Virus record (IMG/VR): IMGVR_UViG_3300020578_000008
Span: 1 to 64,000 of that record
Source of the DNA: a virus
Length of the DNA: 64,000 nucleotides
Reading direction: 5' to 3' (one strand)
Under the pieces are notes generated by a model. That model was not told where the DNA came from. It made no database searches and worked only from the letters and a program-made list of their open reading frames with translations. A program made the translations under genes and the position numbers. Positions 35,211 to 43,382 of the stretch are shown piece by piece. Within the stretch, counting starts at the first letter, position 1. The number at the start of each line of letters is the position of its first letter.

Positions 35211-35861
35211 TTGTATAAAGTATTTTATTCACCTATAAAACCACCAAATGCTGATGGACATGATATTTTATCCGAAAGAGATTTAGAACCATCTGAACAT
35301 CATCATTATCACAACTGTCCTGTTTGGAAACATAAACATAATAGAACGTTTGTGGCTGTATCACCAATAGATTTTGAAATAAAAATAAATGGTGAATATT
35401 TAGATTATGAGATGAATCCTCTTTATGGCAAAATGATTACGGATGCTGATGAATTAGATTCACAGCATCCTGTTTTACAATTATCATTTCCATTATATTA
35501 TTTTTGGACCGAAGAAAAAAATCTTTGGGTTGAAATGTTAGATCATCCAATGACTTCTTATAACAATAATATGATTGTTATTGGTGGATGGTGGAATCTT
35601 TTTAATCATCCGAGGTCAGTAAGCACAGCGGTCAAATATGTCAATAAAGATAATTCTATCATCATTAAAAAGGGAGATCCTTTATATAGAATCAGATTCT
35701 ATGGAGAAGATCTAAATTCAGGAGTGAAATTACTTCATTCTAAAGATGTCCCTAAACATATTATAGATCAACGTATCGTATCAAAACCATCAAATTCTAA
35801 TAGATCAACGTTACACAGACGGTTATTTTCCAAGCAATGTCCTTTTAAGAATTTTTTATGA
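35211..35861 (+). CDS. Hypothetical protein, possibly DUF6065-like (TTG start)
   Basis: 216 residues from a TTG preceded by GGAGAG. The middle and C-terminal parts (FPLYYFW, IGGWWNLFNHP, IKKGDPLYRIRFY) are reminiscent of DUF6065 proteins, which end in an IKRGDPLF.VRF-like block; tentative. Soluble, His-rich near residue 30 (EHHHYHNC). Coupled to the next gene by ATGA. Function unknown. Confidence 0.75.
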   Translation: MYKVFYSPIKPPNADGHDILSERDLEPSEHHHYHNCPVWKHKHNRTFVAVSPIDFEIKINGEYLDYEMNPLYGKMITDADELDSQHPVLQLSFPLYYFWTEEKNLWVEMLDHPMTSYNNNMIVIGGWWNLFNHPRSVSTAVKYVNKDNSIIIKKGDPLYRIRFYGEDLNSGVKLLHSKDVPKHIIDQRIVSKPSNSNRSTLHRRLFSKQCPFKNFL

Positions 35862-36211
35862 AAACTAAACTCAGCTGGTTTGAGTATTATATTGGTCATT
35901 GTTGGATGACTGGTTGGCAATCAATTCGTGGGTCGTTCCGTATCTGGGCAGACTTGATGACGGGAAACTATAAGGACTATGCCCTGATGTGGTATGATGA
36001 TCCTTATGAAGAATGTGTAGATTGGTTCTGGGGTTCTTTAGGTGATGATGATACCTTACCTAAAGAATTCCTTGAGCATTTACTGGAAATGTGTGATAGA
36101 ATAGATAAAGGTCAAGAAGAACTCATTCCTGCAGATGAAGATTTTTTTGATAGAATGAAAGACCTCCTAAAAGATGTAGAGCTAGAAAAATATGAAACTG
36201 ATACAATTTAA
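35858..36211 (+). CDS. Hypothetical protein
   Basis: 117 residues, Trp-rich N-terminal half (WFEYYIGHCWMTGWQ) and an acidic helical C-terminal half. No membrane span that is clearly hydrophobic enough. ATGA overlap upstream; 20-base overlap downstream. Confidence 0.75.
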   Translation: MKTKLSWFEYYIGHCWMTGWQSIRGSFRIWADLMTGNYKDYALMWYDDPYEECVDWFWGSLGDDDTLPKEFLEHLLEMCDRIDKGQEELIPADEDFFDRMKDLLKDVELEKYETDTI

Positions 36212-36476
36212 ACACTGGTATGATTATGGGCATGAATGGTGTGTCCAAATTTTCAATACATCTAAGCATTATCCAAAAAATTTAAAATTATTATCATTAC
36301 TACAGCTTTCTGTAGGATGGTGTGATTTTCCTTCTGGACCATATTTACAAATACATATGGGTCAGGGAAGATTGTTTGGTATGATATTTTTTGCCTATAA
36401 ATTTACATTTGATATTGACATCTTAGCACCAACATGGCATAGAAGCTATGACTCTTTCTTTGAGGATGAGAAATGA
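36192..36476 (+). CDS. Hypothetical protein
   Basis: 94 residues, aromatic- and His-rich, ending HRSYDSFFEDEK. No recognised motif. Starts inside the previous gene and overlaps the next by ATGA, so translationally coupled. Confidence 0.75.
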   Translation: MKLIQFKHWYDYGHEWCVQIFNTSKHYPKNLKLLSLLQLSVGWCDFPSGPYLQIHMGQGRLFGMIFFAYKFTFDIDILAPTWHRSYDSFFEDEK

Positions 36477-36919
36477 CAGATAAAATAACATCTGTTTTTT
36501 ACAGATACAAATTACAAGGAAGTAATTCATATGATTGTTTCTTTGTGCCAGGAGAACAAATTGATGATTTGATTGGTGGTGTGGCATCTGAAATTATAAA
36601 TGGAGAAGTTGTTTTTCACATTTATGATCTTTCCGATGAGACTATGTTAAATCATCCGTGGGTAACATGGTGGGATAAAAAAATTATTGAGAAAGAAGTT
36701 GTATTAACAAAACTCCCCACCAAAAAGGGTAACAAAATCAATTGGAAATCACGTAATCGTGGTGGTGGTGTCAAGCATAAAAATTTTGACAAAACTGATG
36801 CCAAGCTGTACTATAAAGAAACGGAAAGGGTAATCAATCCTAAAAGCAAACCACCTAAAAAAGTTGAAGAACCCCCCATGGGTATCATAAACATCATCAA
36901 AAAAGAGGAGGATTCCTAA
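36473..36919 (+). CDS. Hypothetical protein, basic C-terminus
   Basis: 148 residues. N-terminal ~75 residues look globular (FYRYKLQGSNSYDCFFVPG), the C-terminal half is lysine-rich (KLPTKKGNKINWKSRNRGG) and ends IINIIKKEEDS. The basic tail could bind nucleic acid. Unknown function. Confidence 0.75.
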   Translation: MTDKITSVFYRYKLQGSNSYDCFFVPGEQIDDLIGGVASEIINGEVVFHIYDLSDETMLNHPWVTWWDKKIIEKEVVLTKLPTKKGNKINWKSRNRGGGVKHKNFDKTDAKLYYKETERVINPKSKPPKKVEEPPMGIINIIKKEEDS

Positions 36920-37149
36920 TGACTCAACTTATTAACCCTTCCGACCCACGCTTTTTTCGACAAACATCTAACGAACCCTACCTTCGTCACGATTATAAAT
37001 TAGTATCGAGCACTGGCGAATTTGTTATCTTTGATAATTATGAAGATGTACAGCGTAGATGGTTTGAGCGTAGTGGTCATTTTTTAAGTCACATTGAGGT
37101 TCTAGATCATAAAGAACCGAAGAAAAGTAAAAAAACAAAGGGGTTTTGA
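36919..37149 (+). CDS. Hypothetical protein
   Basis: 76 residues, start overlapping the upstream stop (TAATG) after AGGAGGATT. Begins TQLINPSDPRFFRQTSNEPY and ends in a lysine tail (KKSKKTKGF). No recognised domain. Confidence 0.75.
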   Translation: MTQLINPSDPRFFRQTSNEPYLRHDYKLVSSTGEFVIFDNYEDVQRRWFERSGHFLSHIEVLDHKEPKKSKKTKGF

Positions 37150-37377
37150 ATGATTAAACTGACACCAACCTCCCTTAGAATTACGGGTAGTATTCTTCTT
37201 GTAATTGGCTATTTTATACTTCTTTATGGTGATATGAAAACTGGTTGCTGGTTTCGTTTAATCGGTGGATTAGTCATGGTTCCCTTCTCTATTCAAATCA
37301 AAACCTGGGATGTTCTAGTGCTACAAGCGTTTTTTTCTGTTATAGATATTTCAAAAATTATACAATTATCATCATGA
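37150..37377 (+). CDS. Small two-span membrane protein
   Basis: 75 residues starting immediately after the previous stop. Two hydrophobic segments, residues about 11-26 (GSILLVIGYFILLYG) and 36-50 (LIGGLVMVPFSIQI), joined by a short loop; likely an inner-membrane hairpin protein. Unknown role. Confidence 0.7.
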   Translation: MIKLTPTSLRITGSILLVIGYFILLYGDMKTGCWFRLIGGLVMVPFSIQIKTWDVLVLQAFFSVIDISKIIQLSS

Positions 37378-37402
37378 CTATCGATAAGCAATGCTTATGA
37401 AA

Positions 37403-37437
37403 CACCGCTTGACACCACCGTTGAGCGGTGCTATATT
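37403..37437 (+). promoter_or_regulatory. Sigma70-type promoter with -35 in a hairpin loop
   Basis: CACCGC (37403-37408) pairs with GCGGTG (37425-37430). The loop begins with TTGACA (37409-37414); 17 bases later is TATATT (37432-37437) with an extended TGC. Drives 37458 onward. Confidence 0.75.
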
Positions 37438-37457
37438 GTATTCAAATACATAAAACA

Positions 37458-37658
37458 ATGAGACGAGTCACTGTAAGACCTAAATCTAGCAAGGCGAAGA
37501 ATCGTCTTGCTAACTCTATGGATGGTAATCCTATCTGTGTTGTTGAGCAGGACAAAGGAGATGGTATGCTGTTTCTCGCTAGTGAGAACCAGAAATACTT
37601 CTTCTGGGTCAATGTAAGTGAAGATTGCCACTGGGAAACTGAATGGGAGGTTCTATGA
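37458..37658 (+). CDS. Hypothetical protein
   Basis: 66 residues from the ATG at 37458, the first ATG after the promoter; an earlier ATG at 37428 lies inside the promoter. Basic N-terminus (RRVTVRPKSSKAKNR), then NPICVVEQDKGDGMLFLA, then Trp/Cys-rich end. Function unknown. First gene of the 37.4-38.7 kb operon. Confidence 0.75.
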   Translation: MRRVTVRPKSSKAKNRLANSMDGNPICVVEQDKGDGMLFLASENQKYFFWVNVSEDCHWETEWEVL

Positions 37659-37840
37659 GCTACACTATCACCAAACACATCCAAATTCAACACGAAGAAG
37701 ATGATTGGAGTTTTGATTTTACTGCTGATGAGCATGGGACTGTGAGTGTAGAGGATGGTAATGGACAAGGATTTGAAACCATTCACATTCCCAAAGATTG
37801 TATTCAACACTTTATTGACGTTCTGGAGCAATACAAATGA
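37655..37840 (+). CDS. Hypothetical acidic protein
   Basis: 61 residues from ATG at 37655 (ATGA overlap). Beta-rich and acidic (QHEEDDWSFDFTADEHGTV), ending with a short helix (HFIDVLEQYK). No recognised motif. Confidence 0.75.
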   Translation: MSYTITKHIQIQHEEDDWSFDFTADEHGTVSVEDGNGQGFETIHIPKDCIQHFIDVLEQYK

Positions 37841-38019
37841 AACCTAAAATGTATCACATTCTCAGTCTTGCTGTAGAGCAAGGTGTACGTGATGGATGGC
37901 GTCGTGCTTATAAACATACTGATAACCCACACGAAGATAGTGTCCAAGAATATATTGAAGAAGCTGTAATGTCTTCCATTCACGATTATTTTGTATTTGA
38001 TGAGGATGAATACCAATGA
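37837..38019 (+). CDS. Hypothetical helical protein
   Basis: 60 residues, ATGA overlaps both ends; acidic and helical (AVEQGVRDGWRRAYKH). Function unknown. Confidence 0.7.
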   Translation: MKPKMYHILSLAVEQGVRDGWRRAYKHTDNPHEDSVQEYIEEAVMSSIHDYFVFDEDEYQ

Positions 38020-38249
38020 ATAACACTATGTATTTTGATGATATGGAACTGATGCAACTTCAGTTCTGTATGGAACAAACAAAAAAACAAATGTCGATGG
38101 GTGGAGAAATCCGTCGCCACGCTTCTATTACACAAAAGATTGAAGAAGAAATGGAGCGTCGTAAGCAAGAAACTGGTGCTTATACTACAGAAGGTTTGCT
38201 TCGTCGTCTAGAAGAAGAAATGGAACGTCTTGCAAATGATTACCAATGA
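38016..38249 (+). CDS. Hypothetical coiled-coil protein
   Basis: 77 residues, almost all charged helix (Met/Glu/Arg/Gln-rich), with repeated EEEMER blocks; coiled-coil likely. ATGA overlaps at both ends. Confidence 0.7.
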   Translation: MNNTMYFDDMELMQLQFCMEQTKKQMSMGGEIRRHASITQKIEEEMERRKQETGAYTTEGLLRRLEEEMERLANDYQ

Positions 38250-38551
38250 AAAAGTATAAAGAAGAGTATTTTTCAGTTCTTGATAAAAAGACTGGAAAAA
38301 AACTATTAGATTGTGGTGATGAACTTGATGCTTTAGCGATGGTTGCTATGGATTCACAGAACCGTACCTATATTAGCAATCAGTTTCTGATGGGTCGAGT
38401 GGTGGATGTTCAGATGCCCAAAGTACTACCAACCAATGAGATTGTTGTGAATATGAACGGTGGAGTTGGTGGGTCTTGGGAAGTTCGTGAACCACAACCA
38501 CTTCCACAAATCAAACTTCCAGAAAGACAAGCAGAACCTGTAAGAGTATAA
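38246..38551 (+). CDS. Hypothetical protein
   Basis: 101 residues; N-terminus basic, C-terminus Pro-rich (REPQPLPQIKLPERQAEP). No recognised domain. ATGA overlap upstream, two-base gap downstream. Confidence 0.7.
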   Translation: MKKYKEEYFSVLDKKTGKKLLDCGDELDALAMVAMDSQNRTYISNQFLMGRVVDVQMPKVLPTNEIVVNMNGGVGGSWEVREPQPLPQIKLPERQAEPVRV

Positions 38552-38553
38552 CT

Positions 38554-38685
38554 ATGACTAACGAACAAATTAAAAAACTAAAACTTATTGCTAAAGAAAA
38601 TACTATTGAGGAACGACTTACTCGTATTGAAGATAAAGTTGATTTACTCATTACTCAACTCAAAATAGAATTTTATAAGAAATAA
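38554..38685 (+). CDS. Small coiled-coil protein
   Basis: 43 residues. Begins MTNEQIKKLKLIAKEN, like the protein at 38979 (MTDEQIEMLRRLIQDE), so the two may be related. The rest is a heptad-like helix (ERLTRIEDKVDLLITQLK). Too short for a known domain. Confidence 0.6.
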   Translation: MTNEQIKKLKLIAKENTIEERLTRIEDKVDLLITQLKIEFYKK

Positions 38686-38737
38686 TCTAAGTCAAAATTC
38701 AACACAAACCATAGAATTTTTCATATAAGGTGGTAAA

Positions 38738-38977
38738 ATGAATCTCTATATTATCAGCAATGTTCTTTGGGATGCTACTCGTGGAATGTGTGTAATTGCT
38801 GCCGAATCTATGTCTCATTGTGAAGAGATTTATGTTAAAAAGTTTGAGCATTATGAGATGTGGTCAGGTGGTGAGATTATTGACGCACAAACAGATTTTA
38901 AGGATGGAACATTTCAGGTGATTGAAAATATCAATCATCCCGCAGGTGTTATTAATTATGTTTTTGGAGGAGGTTGA
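38738..38977 (+). CDS. Hypothetical protein
   Basis: 79 residues, preceded by AAGGTGG. Alternating beta/alpha, with MWSGGEIIDAQTDF in the middle. No recognised domain. Overlaps the purine-rich binding site of the next gene. Confidence 0.7.
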   Translation: MNLYIISNVLWDATRGMCVIAAESMSHCEEIYVKKFEHYEMWSGGEIIDAQTDFKDGTFQVIENINHPAGVINYVFGGG

Positions 38978-38978
38978 A

Positions 38979-39131
38979 ATGACTGACGAACAAATTGAGA
39001 TGCTGCGGCGTCTCATTCAAGATGAGATTGAAGTTGCTGGTGTTGATGGTATGGAACACGGTGTATGGGGCTGGATGGATAGTCAATTAGACAAACGATG
39101 GAAACAGTTTCAGGAGAGTTTCAATGATTGA
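38979..39131 (+). CDS. Small acidic helical protein
   Basis: 50 residues from the ATG at 38979, which has the strong site GGAGGAGG directly upstream; the longer in-frame start at 38922 lies inside the upstream gene. N-terminus resembles the protein at 38554. Unknown. Confidence 0.65.
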   Translation: MTDEQIEMLRRLIQDEIEVAGVDGMEHGVWGWMDSQLDKRWKQFQESFND

Positions 39132-39173
39132 ATATATAGAGATACGTGGCCAAATTTAGGGTGGGCAAAGCGT

Positions 39174-39404
39174 ATGAATATAAGAGCAGGCGATACAGTA
39201 AAGTTTGTAGGATGCTCACCAGAGCAGGTTAAATGGGGCAACAGCGATGATCCAACTGGTATTTTAATTGTAGGTGACAAATACTATGTAGAGCATGTAG
39301 AAGTGCATTCACAGCACACTAAGATTGAATTACGTGGTATACTAAAACAAAAGTTTAACTCAGTATGTTTTGAGGTAATCCGTGACAGACAAAGAACTTT
39401 ATAA
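39174..39404 (+). CDS. Hypothetical SH3-like small protein
   Basis: 76 residues, nearly all beta: MNIRAGDTVKFVG, GILIVGDKYYVEHV, TKIELRG. The GDTVKFVG start and beta pattern look like a small SH3-like barrel, an inference from pattern only. Confidence 0.65.
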   Translation: MNIRAGDTVKFVGCSPEQVKWGNSDDPTGILIVGDKYYVEHVEVHSQHTKIELRGILKQKFNSVCFEVIRDRQRTL

Positions 39405-39576
39405 TCCTGATGAATTTGTCCTAGATGACATCAAAATGTATCACTATGAAGTGATGGAGGAAGGTCGTCATGTATGGATGGCATTCTACTTGGAAAATGG
39501 TAGTGTAGGGCATTTGAATATTTTTCTAAATGATGGTAGAATTCAAACACGCTATGAAGAATGGAATGAGGTTTAA
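39382..39576 (+). CDS. Hypothetical acidic protein (GTG start)
   Basis: 64 residues from a GTG preceded by GAGGT, beginning 23 bases before the end of the previous gene. Acidic, with VWMAFYLENGSVGHLNIF as its core. Function unknown. Confidence 0.65.
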   Translation: MTDKELYNPDEFVLDDIKMYHYEVMEEGRHVWMAFYLENGSVGHLNIFLNDGRIQTRYEEWNEV

Positions 39577-39578
39577 TA

Positions 39579-39983
39579 ATGGGAATGTTTGATTATTTCC
39601 GCTCATCGTATGATTTGGGTGAGCAATTTACAAATACAGTGTGTCAAACCAAAGACATTGAAGAATATGGACTAGGTGGCACAATGACTGACTACTGGTT
39701 AGATCCCAGTGGTCAGTTGTGGTATCCAAGTTATCTTGGAACACATGACTTCTGTGAAATCACAGAGGATGATGACCGATATGATGAGAAGCGTAAGTTT
39801 CTCAATTATGAATGGATTTCTACTGGTGTTCATGGTAAGTATCAACCACATCTAATCACAAAGTATATTGAAATCTACCCTGCTGAATGGAAAGGAAAGT
39901 GGGAAGATTGGCCCCGTTGTCGATTACATTTCAGGTGTGGTATACTACAAGACTACATGGACATTACTGGAAGATTTTTATGA
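39579..39983 (+). CDS. Conserved phage protein, unknown
   Basis: 134 residues, starting MGMFDYFRSSYDLGEQFTN, followed by a Cys (TVCQTKDI). This start is familiar from small proteins of unknown function in cyanophages. Rich in Tyr, Trp and Asp; no membrane span. Overlaps the next gene by 4 bases. Confidence 0.75.
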   Translation: MGMFDYFRSSYDLGEQFTNTVCQTKDIEEYGLGGTMTDYWLDPSGQLWYPSYLGTHDFCEITEDDDRYDEKRKFLNYEWISTGVHGKYQPHLITKYIEIYPAEWKGKWEDWPRCRLHFRCGILQDYMDITGRFL

Positions 39984-40489
39984 ATATATTCGTTACATCT
40001 CCATGGCCAGCAGAATCAGCGATTGTACTGCCTGATAAACATATTGTCAAGATGCCACTAGAGTGTTGTCAGATGTTATCTATCATTGCTTCTAAATGGT
40101 ATCACAATTACGGCAAAATCAATAAAGTAAATGGTGTTCCCTATCGTACAGAAAAGGGAGCCTTTCGTAACCATCCATGTACACAGTGGGCAGCATCAAC
40201 TATTGACAATGCTTATTGGTTAATTAAGCATGGCATGAACTTATGTGATGAGTATGCCATTCGTTACAATAAAATCCATTCTTGTTATAATACTTTACTT
40301 GAAGCATATTATTTGTTTCCCAAAGGTAGAATAACTAATGTTACACCATTCGCTAGAGCAATGCCAAATGAATATAAATTTGACACAAGCATTGACACTT
40401 TTACTGCTTACAAAATGTATATTTCGTCCAAACCTTGGGTTGCATCTAATTATCTTCGTATGCCAGAAAGGAAACCAGAATGGGTATGA
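39980..40489 (+). CDS. Conserved phage protein, possibly pyrimidine-dimer glycosylase-like
   Basis: 169 residues from the ATG at 39980 (overlap with upstream stop). Blocks FVTSPWPAESA, LPDKHIVKMPLECCQMLS, HPCTQWAA and CDEYAIRYNKIHSC have the spacing of a phage family remotely like pyrimidine-dimer DNA glycosylases (conserved Lys/Glu helix, then N/RHPC..W). That link is tentative; a structure prediction would settle it. If right, it would repair UV-damaged DNA. Confidence 0.6.
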   Translation: MNIFVTSPWPAESAIVLPDKHIVKMPLECCQMLSIIASKWYHNYGKINKVNGVPYRTEKGAFRNHPCTQWAASTIDNAYWLIKHGMNLCDEYAIRYNKIHSCYNTLLEAYYLFPKGRITNVTPFARAMPNEYKFDTSIDTFTAYKMYISSKPWVASNYLRMPERKPEWV

Positions 40490-41055
40490 ATCAAGAGTTA
40501 ATTGATAATAATTATATTATATTACCAAATTTTTTACATGCCGATCAAACAGTTAAATTGGCAAATGAATTTAAAAGTTTTTGCCAAGAGAAAAATCTAA
40601 TAGGAGATTGGTTGGTAAAAGATTCATCTAGTTATCGTAATTATCTACCATTTCTAGAAATTTTATTAGATAAAACCCACGAAATATCTAGTATAGTCGG
40701 AGAACCTTTGTTGCCAACGTTTTCTTACTCTAGAATATATCATAATAAAAGTAATTTACCATTACACAGAGATCAACAAAATTGTGAAATAGCAGTTACT
40801 ATTAATCTTGATTGTGATTTGCTTTGGGATATATGGATTCGTACTCCAAAACCAGATAGTAAAAGTGTATCAATTACTATGAATAAAGGTGATGCTATGT
40901 TGTATTTGGGAACAGAAGCATTACATTGGAGAGAAGAATATCAAGGAACATATTATTGTGGATTATTTCTCTGTTATGTTAGAACTAGAGGAAATCTGTA
41001 TGTGCCTATTTACGATCAAATGTACACTCATGGACCAGGAGTATTTTATACATGA
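40480..41055 (+). CDS. 2OG-Fe(II) oxygenase
   Basis: 191 residues. HxD motif LHRDQQNCEIAVTINL (H96, D98), distal LHW (H149), and FSYSRIYHNKS before the HxD form a double-stranded beta-helix oxygenase core. It resembles the protein at 45590 (YSRLY, SHIDREACEVSVTL, LWHWR). Overlaps the previous gene by 10 bases. Substrate unknown. Confidence 0.8.
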   Translation: MGMNQELIDNNYIILPNFLHADQTVKLANEFKSFCQEKNLIGDWLVKDSSSYRNYLPFLEILLDKTHEISSIVGEPLLPTFSYSRIYHNKSNLPLHRDQQNCEIAVTINLDCDLLWDIWIRTPKPDSKSVSITMNKGDAMLYLGTEALHWREEYQGTYYCGLFLCYVRTRGNLYVPIYDQMYTHGPGVFYT

Positions 41056-41261
41056 CAACTACACATTCATATGATAAATGGGGATATGATGATCCAACAC
41101 CATATGATATATTAGTTCAAAAAATTGAAGAGCTAGATAAAAGAATTAAATATTTGGAGCAAGAAAACATAGAAACTACTAATGTGTTGTATGAGATCAT
41201 GAATAGCCTTGACAACCATCGAGAAGACCTGTACAATATGAAGACTCAATTTGGAGATTGA
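41052..41261 (+). CDS. Hypothetical coiled-coil protein
   Basis: 69 residues; ATGA overlap with the oxygenase. After a Tyr/Asp-rich start, residues 20-60 form a heptad-like coiled coil (IEELDKRIKYLEQENIET). Function unknown. Confidence 0.7.
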   Translation: MTTTHSYDKWGYDDPTPYDILVQKIEELDKRIKYLEQENIETTNVLYEIMNSLDNHREDLYNMKTQFGD

Positions 41262-41263
41262 TC

Positions 41264-41800
41264 ATGGCGGTTAATTATCAAAAAGCATGGGATGCCATGA
41301 ATGAACTTGAGATTTGTATCACTAAAGTTAATTCTGCTCGTGAAATTCTTGATGTAGCATCAGAAACTCTTGCTACACATAAATTTGATAAAACAGAGCA
41401 TTTGATTGATGCTGCTTATGAATTTCTTGGATTTTTTGTTGCTGAATTTGATTCTAAGTTCAGCAAAGCATGGCAGGCAACTGTAGTTGCTGCTCATGAA
41501 GATTACGAAGAACCTAAAACAATTAAGTATACTGATGAAGAACTTAATGCCATGTGTGATGCTGCTGAAGAAAAACACTCAGCATATTATTATGATTACA
41601 CACGTAATGATCCAAACAAACCTAACCCTTTTACTGCTGATTTAACAATTGGTGGTGACGGTACACTTGTTCTTCCTGATGAAGTAATGAGTAAATTGAA
41701 TATCAATCTTGGTGATTACATTCAGTGGACACCACTGGATGATAATACAATTCGTTTAGATAAAGTTGACAACGTTTCTATTGTACAAAAAATAGAATGA
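41264..41800 (+). CDS. AbrB/MazE-like protein with helical N-terminus
   Basis: 178 residues from the ATG at 41264, preceded by GGAG; the TTG at 41258 is less likely. Residues 1-110 are helical. Residues about 130-172 (LTIGGDGTLVLPDEVMSKLN, then GDYIQW, IRLDKV) match an AbrB/SpoVT swapped-hairpin fold, a DNA-binding domain of transition-state regulators and antitoxins. May be a phage regulator. Overlaps the next gene by ATGA. Confidence 0.65.
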   Translation: MAVNYQKAWDAMNELEICITKVNSAREILDVASETLATHKFDKTEHLIDAAYEFLGFFVAEFDSKFSKAWQATVVAAHEDYEEPKTIKYTDEELNAMCDAAEEKHSAYYYDYTRNDPNKPNPFTADLTIGGDGTLVLPDEVMSKLNINLGDYIQWTPLDDNTIRLDKVDNVSIVQKIE

Positions 41801-42321
41801 TTGAAAATTATGCTATCGATATGTTTACTATACCACTTTTACATTTAAAAGTAAAAAACTGGAATAGTAAAAAAATACTCTTGCTTGATATGATGAGTAA
41901 TGGTATGGATTATTTCACACAAAAAGATAGCATTGATCTTCATTTAAGTAATAATAAAATTCAATCAATATTAGAAGAAGAGCTTAATTTATTTGCTGAT
42001 CATTTTGGATTTACTGAATATAGAATATTAATATCTTGGTTTGCTACAGCAAAACGTGGAGATTATCATAGCGTACATAGTCATTCAAGTATAGGTTATA
42101 GTTCTGTGTGTTATGTCGATTATGATATAAATCATCACAAACCAACAGAATTTATTGCTCCTTTCAATAATTTTTTGACAGGTAACAATCTGTTTTACAT
42201 TCCAGAAGTTGAAGAAGGATCTATTATATTTTTTCCATCATCTATTTTACATTATGCTAATCCAAATCAATCTGAAAAAGAAAGAAGTATATTAGCTTTT
42301 AATCTTGATGTTAAAAACTAG
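41797..42321 (+). CDS. 2OG-Fe(II) oxygenase (HxH type)
   Basis: 174 residues. YHSVHSHSSIGYSSVCYVDY (H91, H94, H96) plus EEGSIIFFPSSILHYANP (H152) and a C-terminal Arg (KERSILAF) match the phage 2OG-FeII oxygenase family with HxH in place of HxD. The N-terminus (IDMFTIPLLHLKV) is also typical. Lies directly before a late promoter and a fibre-like gene. Confidence 0.8.
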   Translation: MIENYAIDMFTIPLLHLKVKNWNSKKILLLDMMSNGMDYFTQKDSIDLHLSNNKIQSILEEELNLFADHFGFTEYRILISWFATAKRGDYHSVHSHSSIGYSSVCYVDYDINHHKPTEFIAPFNNFLTGNNLFYIPEVEEGSIIFFPSSILHYANPNQSEKERSILAFNLDVKN

Positions 42322-42329
42322 ACAGAATG

Positions 42330-42337
42330 AATAAATA
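42330..42337 (+). promoter_or_regulatory. Late promoter
   Basis: AATAAATA, 27 bases upstream of the small fibre-like gene at 42365. Confidence 0.6.
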
Positions 42338-42364
42338 GTGACACAGGTATTGTACACATAAAAG

Positions 42365-42781
42365 ATGGCAGTCTTAACATCAACATCAGTAACTGGTGTG
42401 TCAGATTTAAATATAGCTGGTAATTTTGATGGTTATCTTAGAGATTATACTGAAAAACTAAATAATTTGGGTAATACTAGTGCTACAACAAATATTAATC
42501 TAGCACTTGGAACATTTGTTTCAGCAACATTAGCAACAAACACCACATTTACTTTTACTTTAGGAACTAAAACTACTACTTCTGCTACTTCTTTTACTCT
42601 TATTCTTAGAAATGATGGTACTTCTGGTAGATCAGTTACCTGGCCAGGTACTGTAAGATGGCCAGGCGGAACCGTTCCTACAAGAACAACAACAGCTAAT
42701 AGAGCTGATGTTTTTACTTTTTTTACTTTTGACGGTGGTGCTATTTGGTATGGTTCTTTATCATTAATTAATTACGCTTGA
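42365..42781 (+). CDS. Small virion/tail-fibre-like protein
   Basis: 138 residues, Thr-rich beta sequence with FTLILRNDGTSGRSVTWPG, RWPGGTVPTRTTTANRADVF and DGGAIWYGSLS. The WPGG..P..TTT and DGG..WYGS blocks match the C-terminal fibre motifs of cyanophage structural proteins. Late-promoter-driven, followed within 3 bases by an oxygenase. Confidence 0.7.
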   Translation: MAVLTSTSVTGVSDLNIAGNFDGYLRDYTEKLNNLGNTSATTNINLALGTFVSATLATNTTFTFTLGTKTTTSATSFTLILRNDGTSGRSVTWPGTVRWPGGTVPTRTTTANRADVFTFFTFDGGAIWYGSLSLINYA

Positions 42782-42784
42782 TTT

Positions 42785-43372
42785 ATGTCGGAAACTTATA
42801 CTGATTTTATTGGAATGTACACTGATGTGTATGAGGATGGTTATTGCTCTCATATGATCAATGAATTTGAGAGACTACATGACTCTAGAATAGTAAGAAA
42901 TAGAAGGGAATCTGAAAATGCTAAACAAATAGAAAAGAATGACTTTCATATTTCAGTTAATGTAAAAGCAACATCTTTTACTGAATTTAATGAAAGATGT
43001 GTTAATCAAATATTTGCTGAAGGATTACAATGTTGTTTCGACATGTATTGTGATCAATATGACGTTCTTAGAACCATAGATATAGTTGGTTCTGATTTTA
43101 AAATGCAAAAAACTCCACCTGGGGGTGGTTACCATGTTTGGCACGCTGAACAAGGAAACAATGATATGGCTAGTAGAGCTTTAGTTTATATGTTATATTT
43201 GAATGATATAAAACAAGCAGGAGAGACAGAATTTTTATATCAACAATTAAGAATTCCTCCTAAAGAAAATTGTATGGTTATATGGCCAGCATCATTTACT
43301 CATACTCATAGGGGCAACACAGTACATGGTAATACGTCTAAATATGTTATAACAGGCTGGTTTAACGTATAG
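42785..43372 (+). CDS. 2OG-Fe(II) oxygenase (HxE type)
   Basis: 195 residues. YHVWHAEQG (H120, E122) stands where HxD is usual; RALVYMLYLND, AGETEFLYQQLRIPP, WPASFTHTHRGN (H173/H175) and YVITGWF complete the oxygenase core. Fe-binding by Glu is an unusual but tolerated variant. Sits between a fibre-like and a glycine-rich adhesin-like gene, so a virion or surface substrate is plausible. Confidence 0.8.
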   Translation: MSETYTDFIGMYTDVYEDGYCSHMINEFERLHDSRIVRNRRESENAKQIEKNDFHISVNVKATSFTEFNERCVNQIFAEGLQCCFDMYCDQYDVLRTIDIVGSDFKMQKTPPGGGYHVWHAEQGNNDMASRALVYMLYLNDIKQAGETEFLYQQLRIPPKENCMVIWPASFTHTHRGNTVHGNTSKYVITGWFNV

Positions 43373-43382
43373 GTATAGAGAT

